Of a stretch of DNA of 40,734 nucleotides, positions 7,683 through 16,693 are shown piece after piece; the first letter of the stretch is position 1, and each line of letters begins with the position of its first letter. This DNA comes from Pedobacter ginsenosidimutans (GTDB lineage: Bacteria > Bacteroidota > Bacteroidia > Sphingobacteriales > Sphingobacteriaceae). The stretch is taken from positions 1 through 40,734 of the forward strand of contig NZ_LMZQ01000022.1 of assembly GCF_001442625.1 (NCBI RefSeq), in the 5' to 3' direction. Below the pieces are notes generated by a model that saw only the letters and a list, made by a program, of their open reading frames with translations, searched no databases and had not been told where the DNA came from. The translations under genes and the position numbers were made by a program.

Positions 7683-8357
7683 TTAGTTTTTAGGGAGGAT
7701 AATACTTCTTTGTTGATTAGGTGAGTAATAAAACTCAAAAGATGTTGTATTGCCAATAAAAATAACACCGTTATCTACCGATGAGGAGTTTAAGTCTTTA
7801 AGGATATTTGTGTTTTTTTTGTTGTTTAAACAATTCTGTGCTTCCAGATCGATCCTTCCAAGTACAACAATGGTTGTGATCAGGCAGCTAGTGATGAAGA
7901 AATGAAATGACAAATAGCTGAACTGAAACATCCTAACATGAAAAAGAATAATCCATAACAACAATAAAAGAAAAAGGGTGATGCCGAGCAACACCATTAA
8001 GAGCTTGGTATCCTGAAAGCTAATGAGGAATGGTAAAAACGTAAATGGCAATACGCCGATCAGAAAGGCAAAATTTCTGGTAAATAGCTGGTTGGTTATA
8101 TCGTAGATCCAGTAGTGAATGATAAAACCTGTGGTAATGATAAACGGTAAAAAGATTAAAAAAGCGCATTTTTCCCAATACGAAAGCCCTCTTTGTGATA
8201 ATAAGAGGTCGGCAACGCCATCAAGGTTTAAGATCTCGATATTAAACCTGATAAAAAAATAATATTCACCAAAGATGGCCAAGAACACAAGGTAAATCAC
8301 TGATAATATCAAATATTTGATGAACAGAATATAAATGGAATTTATTTTATCTGTCAT
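7683..8357 (-). CDS. Multi-pass membrane protein of unknown function
   Basis: I do not recognise this protein. From the preferred start (MTDKINSIYILFIKY, ATG 8357) it has 224 residues with about five hydrophobic segments. A soluble C-terminal part follows from RIDLEAQNCLNNKK and ends in SPNQQRSIILPKN. The open frame reaches 8444, but the extra 29 residues would start before CAAAAATA at 8394-8401. That site is a minus-strand TATTTTTG -7 element, so the shorter form fits the promoter. It is followed on the same strand by the FNR boxes and the receiver-Crp gene. Confidence 0.55.
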   Translation of the reverse strand: MTDKINSIYILFIKYLILSVIYLVFLAIFGEYYFFIRFNIEILNLDGVADLLLSQRGLSYWEKCAFLIFLPFIITTGFIIHYWIYDITNQLFTRNFAFLIGVLPFTFLPFLISFQDTKLLMVLLGITLFLLLLLWIILFHVRMFQFSYLSFHFFITSCLITTIVVLGRIDLEAQNCLNNKKNTNILKDLNSSSVDNGVIFIGNTTSFEFYYSPNQQRSIILPKN

Positions 8358-8668
8358 CTTAATTTTTATAAGCGATAAAATGTAACCATAAAACAAAAAT
8401 ATGCGACATAGGATAGATTTTGATTTCCAAATTTGCTGAAGCATTACCTTATTTCCATTGATAAGAATTAATGCGATTAATGATTGTTGTCAAAGCACCT
8501 TCTATTCCTGAGTTACTTATACTTCTAGATCCGGTTGGATTAATAAAATTGCCTGATTCTAAAGATTTAATACCTGCATGTCTAGTCTTTAAATAACAAA
8601 TAATTTTTAATTCGTTAAAAATCAACACTTTAATTATTTTTTTAAAAAATAATAAACATAATATTTGT

Positions 8669-8689
8669 ATCGTACGAAAACAATCGTAC
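8669..8689 (+). promoter_or_regulatory. Probable BlaI operator and promoter region
   Basis: GTACGA at 8672-8677 and TCGTAC at 8684-8689 form an inverted repeat with a 6-base spacer; ATCGTAC also occurs as a direct repeat at 8669 and 8683. It lies 9 bases before the blaI start and directly after AATATTTG (8660-8667), a near match to the -7 element. BlaI/MecI proteins repress their own operon from symmetric sites over the promoter, so autorepression is expected. The remaining upstream gap (8445-8659) is AT-rich with nothing recognised. Confidence 0.6.
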
Positions 8690-8698
8690 CTTTAGGGT

Positions 8699-9088
8699 AT
8701 GAAAAGTAATCAAACTGAGAATAATCTGCCCGAACCTACCAAAGCTGAATTAGAAATTCTTCAGGTATTATGGGAATTCGGGCCATCTACAGTTCGGTTT
8801 GTAAACGATAAATTGAACGAACAACGGGAGGTGAATTATACCTCAACTTTAAAGCAGATGCAGATCTTAACCGAAAAAGGAATATTAAAACGTGATGAAA
8901 GCCAAATGAAGCACATTTATATTCCTGTTGAGGCTGAAGAGAAAACCAAAGTGCAGTTGTTAGACCGTTTTGTAAATACCTTATATAAAGGATCTGCTTC
9001 GCAGTTAATGATGCAGCTTCTGGGTAACGAAAAAACCTCTAAACAGGAAATAGAAGAGATTAAGCGGCTATTGGATAGCATGGAATAA
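8699..9088 (+). CDS. blaI: BlaI/MecI/CopY-family repressor
   Basis: A 129-residue repressor. The N-terminal winged helix covers about residues 12-80 (PTKAELEILQVLWEFGPSTV, then VNYTSTLKQMQILTEKGIL) and is followed by the helical dimerisation tail. BlaI/MecI proteins are cleaved after a signal from a partner membrane M56 peptidase; that partner is encoded 32 bases downstream. The operon continues to a TonB-dependent receptor, so it more likely controls envelope functions than beta-lactamase; no beta-lactamase gene is present in the window. The start is the only reasonable ATG and follows the putative operator. Confidence 0.9.
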   Translation: MKSNQTENNLPEPTKAELEILQVLWEFGPSTVRFVNDKLNEQREVNYTSTLKQMQILTEKGILKRDESQMKHIYIPVEAEEKTKVQLLDRFVNTLYKGSASQLMMQLLGNEKTSKQEIEEIKRLLDSME

Positions 9089-9120
9089 TTAATAATAACA
9101 GATTCTAAAGAACCACAGTG

Positions 9121-11055
9121 ATGGAATTTAAGTTAATTAACCTTTTACCTGAAAATTGGCTTCATGCCCTCGGTGCTACTTTGTTCCATTCGCTATGGCT
9201 TGGGGTAATATTGGCCTTGCTTGCTGGTTTGGTTATGTTTACTACCCGAAAAGCAAGTGCGGCAATGCGCTATAATCTACTCACTGTATGTTTAGCGTTG
9301 TTTGTTGTGGCCATATTCTTCACCTTTTACAAAGAACTGCAAAAGCCTATAGGTTCTATAACTGATCAGGTTGTAATTAATCTCCCTGGTGGGACCACCG
9401 ATCAGCCCGTAATTGCAAACGTTCAGCATGATGTGTATTCGGGAATGAACAAAATTCTTTCTTTATGGAATGCATATGCTTATCAGATTGTACTGATCTG
9501 GTTTTTGATTATATGTGCGAAAAGCATTCAGTTAATGGTAGGTTTAAATGGTGTATATCATTTGCGTAAACATAAAACCTATGCTGCAGGTAAACAGTGG
9601 GATGAAAAGTTAGCTATGCTAGCCAAAAAACTAGGTTTAAATCAATCGGTTAAAATTATGCAGTCGGGTATTGCGCAGGCGCCAATGGTTGTGGGGCATT
9701 TTAAACCCTTAATCCTGATTCCATTAGGTTTGCTTACAGGTTTGTCAAATACAGAAGTTGAGGCTATTCTTTCTCACGAACTGGCGCATATTAAACGTAA
9801 AGATTACCTGGTAAACCTATTACAAAGTTTTATCGAAATCGTTTTCTTCTTTAACCCAGCGGTACTTTGGGTATCACAATTAATAAAAACAGAACGCGAA
9901 CATTGCTGTGATGATTTGGCCATTACCTGTGTAAGCGATCGCAAAAACTACGTTCAGGCCCTCGTATTCTGTCAGGAGTTTAAGCAGCGTGCACCTGCTT
10001 ACGCCATGGCGATAACGGGTAAGAAAGGTAGCCTGCTGCATAGAGCAAGCAGGATGTTATTCAATACCAATTCAACTTTAAACAAAATGGAAAAGACAAT
10101 ATTAACCATCGCCCTGGTATCGGTTGTGGTTTGCAGTGCCGCCTTTAAAAGCGTAGGCAGTGCAAAAACAGTTACCAGAAAAAAAATATCTACTTCAATA
10201 CAAGTTTTACAGGATACAGCTAAAAAGTCTAAGCTTGTTGAAGGAAAATCTGCCGATCAATTAGAAAAGGAAATCAATTCGAAAATGGATCGTCAATTGA
10301 AACAGTTAAACGAAAAAAGCAAAAGCCGCGAAACAGCAGAAGATGTAAAAGCGAGAATTGCTGATCAGCATGCCAGAAAAGACGATGCTGGAAAGGCGGT
10401 AGCGGATGAGAGAATGCGGGAAGAAGACGCCAAAGCTAGAATAGCCGATGAAAAACTCCGTATCGCCGATGAGAAATTAGCTAAAGAAGATGCTAAATTA
10501 GCTAAGGAAGACGCAAAATGGGCAAAAGAAGATGCCAAGTGGACAAAGGGAGTTGATAAATGGGCAAAGGAAGACGCTAAATGGGTTCAAGAGAATAAAG
10601 GTGGCGATGGTCCACGTGTACCAAGAGCACCACGTCCGCCGCGCCCGCCTAGAGCACCAAGGGCACCTCGTGCAGCGTATGCTGTACCGCCAGCACCACC
10701 GTTGCCTTCAATTCCGTCAGCTCCAACCAATCCACCAGCTCCACCTACGCCTCCAACGCCCCCTGTATATAACCCAAAAACAAGTACCAGAATAGGTGTG
10801 CAGCGTACGGTTACCTCGAAAACCGTAACCAATGGTGATGGACACGATTATACCAACGAAATCAATCAGGAATTGATGAAAGACGGCATTATTAACAGCA
10901 CCAATAAATTATCGTACAAGCTCAATAAAGACGATTTAATTGTAAACGGCGTTAAGCAAAATGCTGATGTGCAGAAGAAATACAAGCAAAGGTTTTTGAA
11001 GAACGAAAATCATTCGCTGATGTATAATTTCCTGATCGAAAACAACAAAAACTAA
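9121..11055 (+). CDS. M56 (BlaR1/MecR1-type) membrane metallopeptidase with coiled and proline-rich tail
   Basis: A 644-residue sensor-type peptidase. The N-terminal part (about 1-345) has hydrophobic segments near 10-35, 45-65, 115-135 and 320-340, and the zinc motif HELAH at 219-223 followed by ERE-type acidic residues. No penicillin-binding sensor domain follows. Instead there is a charged, repetitive helix (10399-10593) built of units such as ADEKL, AKEDAKL and AKEDAKW, then a Pro/Arg/Ala-rich stretch (10608-10770) and a small C-terminal region. The family cleaves its BlaI partner, encoded just upstream. A GTG at 9118 precedes ATG 9121; the ATG is preferred. Confidence 0.86.
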   Translation: MEFKLINLLPENWLHALGATLFHSLWLGVILALLAGLVMFTTRKASAAMRYNLLTVCLALFVVAIFFTFYKELQKPIGSITDQVVINLPGGTTDQPVIANVQHDVYSGMNKILSLWNAYAYQIVLIWFLIICAKSIQLMVGLNGVYHLRKHKTYAAGKQWDEKLAMLAKKLGLNQSVKIMQSGIAQAPMVVGHFKPLILIPLGLLTGLSNTEVEAILSHELAHIKRKDYLVNLLQSFIEIVFFFNPAVLWVSQLIKTEREHCCDDLAITCVSDRKNYVQALVFCQEFKQRAPAYAMAITGKKGSLLHRASRMLFNTNSTLNKMEKTILTIALVSVVVCSAAFKSVGSAKTVTRKKISTSIQVLQDTAKKSKLVEGKSADQLEKEINSKMDRQLKQLNEKSKSRETAEDVKARIADQHARKDDAGKAVADERMREEDAKARIADEKLRIADEKLAKEDAKLAKEDAKWAKEDAKWTKGVDKWAKEDAKWVQENKGGDGPRVPRAPRPPRPPRAPRAPRAAYAVPPAPPLPSIPSAPTNPPAPPTPPTPPVYNPKTSTRIGVQRTVTSKTVTNGDGHDYTNEINQELMKDGIINSTNKLSYKLNKDDLIVNGVKQNADVQKKYKQRFLKNENHSLMYNFLIENNKN

Positions 11056-11084
11056 GTTCTAAAAGCGCTAACCCAATTCACATC

Positions 11085-13532
11085 ATGAAATTTAAGCTCA
11101 TGGCTTTTTTAGCCGTATGGATGAATATTGCCCTTACCTTTGCTCAAGCTCAAACTCCTCAATCCAGAATTTATGGTCGTGTATTGGATGCCGATGGAAA
11201 AAATATAGAATTTGCCACAGCTGCACTGCTTAAAGATTCGGCGTTGCTTAAAACGACTTTCACCGAAAAGGATGGACTGTTTAGTTTTGATAAGCTCAGT
11301 TATGGAAAATACCTCATCAAGGTATCGGTTGTAGGTTCGCCGATTTATCAAACCGATACCTTGGTTTTAACCGCCAATCGCGCTGTTATCAATTTGGCCG
11401 ACATCAAGATCAAAGCTGGAGCGACCAATTTGAAAGAGGTAAATATTTCGGGCCAAAAGGCTTTCGTAGAGCGGAAAATAGACCGTACTGTTGTCAATGT
11501 TGATGCTCTGATCTCGAATGCGGGTACAACCGCAATGGATGTGCTAAGTAAATCGCCTGGTGTAAATGTAGATCAGAATGGAGTAATCTCGCTCAAAGGC
11601 AAGAGTGGTGTGGCTATTTTCATTGATGATAAACCAACCTATTTATCGGGCGCCGACCTGGATAATTACCTGCGTTCGTTACCTTCCTCTTCGCTTGACC
11701 AGATTGAACTGATGACCAATCCACCAGCTAAATATGATGCTGCAGGAAACGGAGGGGTAATTAATATCAAAACCAAGAAAACCAAAATCGCTGGGTTTAA
11801 CGGAGGGATTAACCTGAGTTTGAACCAGGGGGAGTTAAGTCGCTCGAACAACAGTTTCAACTTTAATTACCGCAAGGATAAGATTAACGTTTTTGGTAAC
11901 CTGAGCTACAACCTTAACAACAGTTTTACCGATCTCGATCTGAACCGGAAATATAAAAATGACGATGGTAGTGCCAAATCCTACTTTAATCAGAATTCTT
12001 ATTTCCGCAGGCACGGCAATACTTTTAATTTAAAAACCGGACTTGATTATTATGCTTCTGAGAAAACCACATGGGGTATTGTACTTACCGGAATGAACCG
12101 GATTTCCAAACAGGTAAACAACAATACCAGTAATCTGTCCAATGCTTCTATGCAGTTAGACTCGGTAATCAGGGCTGAAAATATCGATCAGATCAAATAT
12201 CAGAATGCGGGTGTAAATTTAAATTACAGGCACAAATTTAAGCAGGCAGGACGAGAATTGACCTTTGATGCGGATTATCTGCTTTATCGAAATCAAACCG
12301 ATCAAACTTATTACAACTTCAGTTATCTGCCCAGTGGAGCCTTAAAATACCAGGATATTTTAACAGGTAACCTGCCTTCAAATATTGATATCTATACCGC
12401 TAAAGCTGATTATTCACATCCACTGGAAAATAAGTGGAAGCTGGATGCAGGAGTTAAAACCGCTTATACCAAAACCGATAACATTGCCGATTACTTTAAT
12501 ACCGCAAACGGGAAAACCAGTGCCGATTATGAAAAGAGCAATCACTTTTTATATGAGGAGAATATCAATGCGGTTTATCTGAATATGAGCAGGGAAGGGA
12601 AGCGGTTTTCGCTCCAGGCTGGCTTAAGGTATGAAAACACGGTTTCTAACGGGCACCAATTAGGCAATCTGATCAAACCCGATTCGAGTTTTAAAAGAAC
12701 CTATAACAGTTTATTTCCAACGCTTTACTTCTCCTATAAACTCGATACTGCCGGAAACAATCAACTTGGACTGAACTATGGGAGAAGGATCGATCGTCCG
12801 TATTATCAGGACCTCAATCCATTCTTTTCTCCTTTGGATAAGTTTACTTATTATGTTGGCAATCCTTTTTTAAAACCTTCTTTTACGCAAAGTATCGAAC
12901 TGTCGCATACTTATAAAAGTAAGATTACCACAACTTTTGGTTACAGTTGGGTGCGGGACGAGGTGAACGAAACCATCGAAATTTTAAATGGCACCTATTA
13001 CAGCAGGCCAGCAAATGTGGGCAAAACAAGAGTGGCCAATGTTTCGGTAAATGCAGAGATCGACCTCACGAAATGGGCAAAATTAAATGCCTATATGGAG
13101 TTTGCTAAAATAGTTTCAAAAACCGATTTCTATACCGGTTTTTTGGTTACCAATGGCAGTTACTTTAGAACAAACCCGAATGTGCAATTTAAAATCAGCC
13201 CTACGTGGAATGCTGAGGTAAATATGAGTTACCAGAGTAAGTTGTCAAATGTTCAGTTTTTACTGGGTTCGGTGCATGAGTTTGGTGCAGCAGTACAGAA
13301 AAAGCTCTCTGCAAAAAGCACTTTGAAATTAACTGCAAATGATATTTTCAGAGACCGGATATTTAATGGCGTAATTAACAATCTTGCTGCAACTGAAGCC
13401 AATTGGAAAAACAAGCAAGATTCGAGAAACTTTGTTTTGAGTTATAGTTATCGTCTTGGTAAAGCTTTTTCTTCGCCGGCTAAACACGAATCTTCTGGTG
13501 CAGATGCAGAAAAGAATAGGGTGAAGAATTAA
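11085..13532 (+). CDS. TonB-dependent receptor-like outer membrane beta-barrel protein
   Basis: An 815-residue outer membrane protein with a signal peptide ending at FAQAQ. It has a carboxypeptidase-regulatory-like Ig fold (about 28-110, RIYGRVLDADGKNIEF), a plug domain (about 115-230, with the segment GGVINIKTKK) and a large beta-barrel whose C-terminus ends in RVKN after an aromatic strand (FVLSYSYRLG). This is the family of TonB-dependent-like barrels often found downstream of blaI-M56 pairs in Bacteroidota. It starts 29 bases after the M56 gene and is probably co-transcribed and BlaI-controlled. The ligand is unknown. Confidence 0.87.
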   Translation: MKFKLMAFLAVWMNIALTFAQAQTPQSRIYGRVLDADGKNIEFATAALLKDSALLKTTFTEKDGLFSFDKLSYGKYLIKVSVVGSPIYQTDTLVLTANRAVINLADIKIKAGATNLKEVNISGQKAFVERKIDRTVVNVDALISNAGTTAMDVLSKSPGVNVDQNGVISLKGKSGVAIFIDDKPTYLSGADLDNYLRSLPSSSLDQIELMTNPPAKYDAAGNGGVINIKTKKTKIAGFNGGINLSLNQGELSRSNNSFNFNYRKDKINVFGNLSYNLNNSFTDLDLNRKYKNDDGSAKSYFNQNSYFRRHGNTFNLKTGLDYYASEKTTWGIVLTGMNRISKQVNNNTSNLSNASMQLDSVIRAENIDQIKYQNAGVNLNYRHKFKQAGRELTFDADYLLYRNQTDQTYYNFSYLPSGALKYQDILTGNLPSNIDIYTAKADYSHPLENKWKLDAGVKTAYTKTDNIADYFNTANGKTSADYEKSNHFLYEENINAVYLNMSREGKRFSLQAGLRYENTVSNGHQLGNLIKPDSSFKRTYNSLFPTLYFSYKLDTAGNNQLGLNYGRRIDRPYYQDLNPFFSPLDKFTYYVGNPFLKPSFTQSIELSHTYKSKITTTFGYSWVRDEVNETIEILNGTYYSRPANVGKTRVANVSVNAEIDLTKWAKLNAYMEFAKIVSKTDFYTGFLVTNGSYFRTNPNVQFKISPTWNAEVNMSYQSKLSNVQFLLGSVHEFGAAVQKKLSAKSTLKLTANDIFRDRIFNGVINNLAATEANWKNKQDSRNFVLSYSYRLGKAFSSPAKHESSGADAEKNRVKN

Positions 13533-13542
13533 TGGAACAATT

Positions 13543-13841
13543 CGTCATCCCAACTGAAAGCGAAGCGAAATGGAGGGATCTATAGCGTTGACCATTTTTT
13601 TTGGAAAGCAGTGTCTGTAGTGCTTCGGTTCCGCTAGTCCCGCCCTTTGCTTAATTCCGTGAAGGACGAAATAACGCTGTCGGTCGGGTTTGATTTACCT
13701 TGGATAGCAGTACTATTTAGGCCTCCTAAACCCGACCGGAGCCGGATTGTTTTAATCCTAAAAGCTCATGCAATTGCTTTCCAAAAAATAATACAAGGGA
13801 TAGGTCGTCATTGCTGATTGGAGCAAGTGTAATGGAGAATA
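13543..13841. repeat. Nested inverted-repeat (MITE-like) element flanked by related direct repeats
   Basis: Outer arms TTTTTTGGAAAGCA (13597-13610) and its exact complement (13775-13788) enclose a second pair, CGGTCGGGTTT (13681-13691) and AAACCCGACCG (13728-13738). Related segments starting CGTCAT and ending in AATGGAG flank it at 13543-13580 and 13806-13841. No open reading frame lies inside. The structure resembles a non-autonomous mobile element or a dispersed palindromic repeat, and fills most of the gap between two convergent genes, where it may also stop transcription. Confidence 0.6.
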
Positions 13842-13909
13842 AGCGTTTGATAAGAGTGGTCAACTTACCAACGATATGGCTATTAAAAGTTTACAACTCT
13901 ATTTTCCCC

Positions 13910-15199
13910 TTACACAAACTGATTAAGCACTAACACCCCAACAAGCCCTAGAACAGAAACCAGGCTTTCCATCATGGTCCAGGTGCTAAAAGTTTCTTTT
14001 AGGCTGAGGTTAAAATATTCTTTAAACATCCAGAAACCTGTGTCGTTTACATGAGAAAACATTAAACTCCCTGCACCGACCGATAATACCATTAATTCTG
14101 GAGGTGTTCCGGGCCCTATTAAAGGGAGTACCATACCTGAAGCGGTTAGCGCGGCCACTGTTGCTGATCCCAGGGTTACCCTAAGCGATGCGGTGATTAA
14201 CCATGTGAGTAATAATGGCGATAAATTTAGACCACCAGTAAGCTGTTTTACGGTTTCGCCCATACCACTATCAATCAGAATCTGTTTAAAGGCGCCTCCT
14301 GCTGCAATAATGAGAATAATCATGGCAATACTTTTAACACCCTCGGCGCACGATTCCATTGCTTTTGTAATGGAAGTTTTCTGAACCGCTAAAGCAATAA
14401 TAACCGAAATTAATAAGGCAGCAGTAGGATCGGCTAAAAATATAAACAGCGGCTTGCCGATATAATCTATTTTGAAGCTGCTTCCTATGGTTCCGGCGAT
14501 GATTAAAAATACCGGGAGCAATGCAGTAATGAAACTCCTTGAAGCAGAAGGAAGGTTTTCTTCTTCGTCGATGCTAAAGTGCTGAACAGTTACCGATTGA
14601 TCGCGTTTGAGAATCAATCGTGGAAAATAGATTCCGGCAATAACCGCAATAGGTACGCTTAAAGTTAAACCGTAAATTAATGTTTTACCAATATCGGCAT
14701 GGAAAATGCCAGCTAAAGCAACGGGACCAGGGTGGGGCGGTAAAAAACCATGTGTTACCGAAAGAGCTGTGGCCATCGGGATGCCGATGTATAATTTTGA
14801 TAATCCTGTTGTGGCTGAAATGGCAAAAACCAAAGGGATTAATACCACAAAGCCTGCATTGTAAAACAAAGGAATCCCCACCAATAAACCAGTTAACAGT
14901 ACGGCCCATTGAATATTCTTTTTGCCAAAAGCTCCAATTAATATGAAAACAATCTTTTTTGCCGATCCGCTATCTTCAATTAATTTGCCCATCATCGCAC
15001 CGAGTGCCAAAACCATTACCATACTGCCCAGCGTGCTACCTATACCATTGCTGATAGAGGTCATTACCTTTGTGGCAGGCATGCCCAATAAAAGGCCTGT
15101 AATAATTGCCACAGCAATTAGGGCAATCATTGGGTTGATCTTTTTCAAGATTAGCACGAAAAGCAACAGGATGCCGAAGAGTAGAATAAATAATGACAT
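13910..15199 (-). CDS. GntP-family gluconate-type permease
   Basis: A 429-residue, very hydrophobic transporter of the GntP family (gluconate:proton symporters and relatives). Family features include the N-terminal LLFGILLLFVLILKKINPMIAL, the segment GFLPPHPGPVALA in the middle, and the C-terminal HVNDTGFWMFKEYF, which is characteristic. Length is typical. It is the last of three minus-strand genes after the AraC regulator and a small protein. The 149-base gap before it contains a dispersed repeat. The substrate may be gluconate or another sugar acid or hydroxyacid. Linkage to hxlA/hxlB hints at feeding the pentose phosphate pool, but this is inference. Confidence 0.87.
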   Translation of the reverse strand: MSLFILLFGILLLFVLILKKINPMIALIAVAIITGLLLGMPATKVMTSISNGIGSTLGSMVMVLALGAMMGKLIEDSGSAKKIVFILIGAFGKKNIQWAVLLTGLLVGIPLFYNAGFVVLIPLVFAISATTGLSKLYIGIPMATALSVTHGFLPPHPGPVALAGIFHADIGKTLIYGLTLSVPIAVIAGIYFPRLILKRDQSVTVQHFSIDEEENLPSASRSFITALLPVFLIIAGTIGSSFKIDYIGKPLFIFLADPTAALLISVIIALAVQKTSITKAMESCAEGVKSIAMIILIIAAGGAFKQILIDSGMGETVKQLTGGLNLSPLLLTWLITASLRVTLGSATVAALTASGMVLPLIGPGTPPELMVLSVGAGSLMFSHVNDTGFWMFKEYFNLSLKETFSTWTMMESLVSVLGLVGVLVLNQFV

Positions 15200-15240
15200 T
15201 TGGTTAGGGTTTAGGTAATGTGATTAAATGTAGCTTTTAC

Positions 15241-15314
15241 CACAGATGCACGCAGATAAACACTGATTTTAATAATTATCTGTGTCTATCCTTTTTATCT
15301 CCCGAAAGTCGGGA
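15241..15314. repeat. Dispersed CACAGAT repeat plus TCCCGA hairpin
   Basis: CACAGAT at 15241-15247 and ATCTGTG at 15278-15284 are inverted copies around a short AT-rich middle. TCCCGA-AAG-TCGGGA at 15300-15314 is a perfect 6-bp hairpin. The same CACAGAT motif family recurs at 31861-31896. These look like dispersed repeats inserted upstream of the permease gene, not a specific operator. Confidence 0.45.
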
Positions 15315-15348
15315 CAGGTCGTGGTTAATTTTTCATTTTTAGCGCTTT

Positions 15349-15531
15349 TTACTTTTTAACGGTAATGGTTCTGCCGGTAACGAGATGAAACTCATAAACC
15401 CGGTACAGGCCATCATCACTAATTTCTATATTTTCAACGAGGCCGGTTTTGCTAAAGGTATCGGTTACCATATCGCCGATTTTCACATCCTGAAGAATAT
15501 CGCTTGGTGTATCACTGTTTAATCTGATCAT
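15349..15531 (-). CDS. Small conserved-type hypothetical protein (60 residues)
   Basis: A 60-residue acidic protein with alternating strand-like segments (DVKIGDMVTDTF, TGLVENIEISDDGLYRVYEF, GRTITVKK). It resembles a small SH3-like beta barrel, but I do not recognise a named family. The frame is clean and starts with MIRLNSDTPSD. It lies between the AraC regulator and the GntP permease on the same strand, with gaps of 93 and 149 bases, so co-transcription is possible but not shown. Confidence 0.6.
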   Translation of the reverse strand: MIRLNSDTPSDILQDVKIGDMVTDTFSKTGLVENIEISDDGLYRVYEFHLVTGRTITVKK

Positions 15532-15624
15532 GATGTAAAAGTATTATAATTTGCCAAAAGCTGCATAAAAGAAAAACTTAACAGGAACTGCCTGATTAAA
15601 ATCAAATTCAGAACCTATAATCAT

Positions 15625-16488
15625 TTAGACCAGCGTATTAAATTTTGATTCGATGTGGTTTCTTGCCTCTTTTTGAAATTCTTCGGGCGTTTGGCCTGTC
15701 TGTTTTTTAAAGAAACGGCTAAAATAAGGCCGGTCTGAAAAACCCAGTTCGTATGCAATTTCTTTGATGGTATGTGCACTATGGATGATTTTCCTTTTTG
15801 CCTCCAGGATGATGCGATCGTGGATGATCTGCATTCCTGTTTTGTTTAGTTTTTCTTTTAAAATCTGATTTAACCTTTTGGAACTGATGCCGATTTTACC
15901 GGCATAGAAATCGGTGTTCCTAACCTGCTGGTAATTGCTTTCGAGTAACATCAAAAATTCGTAGACTCTTTTTTGCTGTACATCATGGCTGGTAAATTCG
16001 TGTTCTTTTACCTGGATCAGTTTTAATAAAAATACCTTCAGCAGTGCTTTGGTAATGATAAAAGTATTGCCTGCCTTCTGGTATTCATCCTCAATTAATT
16101 TGTAAATATTGCTGAGCTCAGCAGCCGTTTCCTGATTTAGCCTTAAACAGGAAAATTCGCCCTGAACATTAAAGATCTTAAACAGATCGAGGAGGAATTC
16201 TTTTTCTTCCCCTTCGAGAACAGATCTTTTAAAAGAGATTAATACACCATTTTTACCGGCTTTGTTAAGCTGGTGCACACGGTAGGGTGGGATGAGGTAA
16301 ATCCAGTCTCCTTTACTGTCGAATTCTGATGCTTGCAGTGCGTGTAAGGGTTCTTCATTTTTTAACCAAACGATTTCGAAGAACTCTTTTCTGCCCGGAT
16401 CATTAAGATAGCTAGGCGGGCAATTGCTCAGATCGCGGATATAGATAATGGATTTTTCCAGATGTGTTGCTTCGGGTAATAAACTCAT
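15625..16488 (-). CDS. AraC-family transcriptional regulator
   Basis: A 287-residue regulator with an N-terminal cupin-like effector domain (about 20-150, including WIYLIPPYRVHQLNKAGKNG) and a C-terminal pair of helix-turn-helix motifs (about 180-280). The second carries the family signature (IKEIAYELGFSDRPYFSRFF, then KQTGQTPEEF). It is divergent from hxlB-hxlA across a 205-base gap and upstream of the GntP gene on its own strand. It is therefore the best candidate regulator of the RuMP genes, in a position where Bacillus uses the unrelated HxlR. The effector is unknown. Confidence 0.88.
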   Translation of the reverse strand: MSLLPEATHLEKSIIYIRDLSNCPPSYLNDPGRKEFFEIVWLKNEEPLHALQASEFDSKGDWIYLIPPYRVHQLNKAGKNGVLISFKRSVLEGEEKEFLLDLFKIFNVQGEFSCLRLNQETAAELSNIYKLIEDEYQKAGNTFIITKALLKVFLLKLIQVKEHEFTSHDVQQKRVYEFLMLLESNYQQVRNTDFYAGKIGISSKRLNQILKEKLNKTGMQIIHDRIILEAKRKIIHSAHTIKEIAYELGFSDRPYFSRFFKKQTGQTPEEFQKEARNHIESKFNTLV

Positions 16489-16662
16489 GATGGTTAAAGT
16501 TAAACACTTAATTTTTTATCGGTTGGATTAACAGATAATTCTGGTGGACTATTCGGAAACAGTGCTTTTAATATGGCTAATGGATGACTTTTGCCGTGAT
16601 ATGTTTCCTGATTGTCCCATATAAGTGGCTAAATGTATAACCATGCTTGTAAAGAGCTGTCA

Positions 16663-16670
16663 TACCTTTG
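16663..16670 (+). promoter_or_regulatory. Predicted -7 element of the hxlB-hxlA promoter
   Basis: TACCTTTG matches the Bacteroidota -7 consensus TAnnTTTG and lies 23 bases before ATG 16694, giving a leader of about 17 bases. No clear -33 TTTG stands at the expected distance, which would fit dependence on an activator such as the divergent AraC protein. The site also argues against the upstream start at 16625. Confidence 0.55.
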
Positions 16671-16693
16671 GGCAAATAAACAGCGCGTGTAAA

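Noticed and set aside
10587..10832. Glycine-rich open frame on the minus strand
   Set aside because: It is the antisense of the proline/arginine-rich segment of the M56 gene; low-complexity codons create the open frame.
8699..11055. Beta-lactam resistance locus
   Set aside because: The BlaI and M56 pair is present, but there is no penicillin-binding sensor domain and no beta-lactamase gene; the third gene is a TonB-dependent receptor-like protein.
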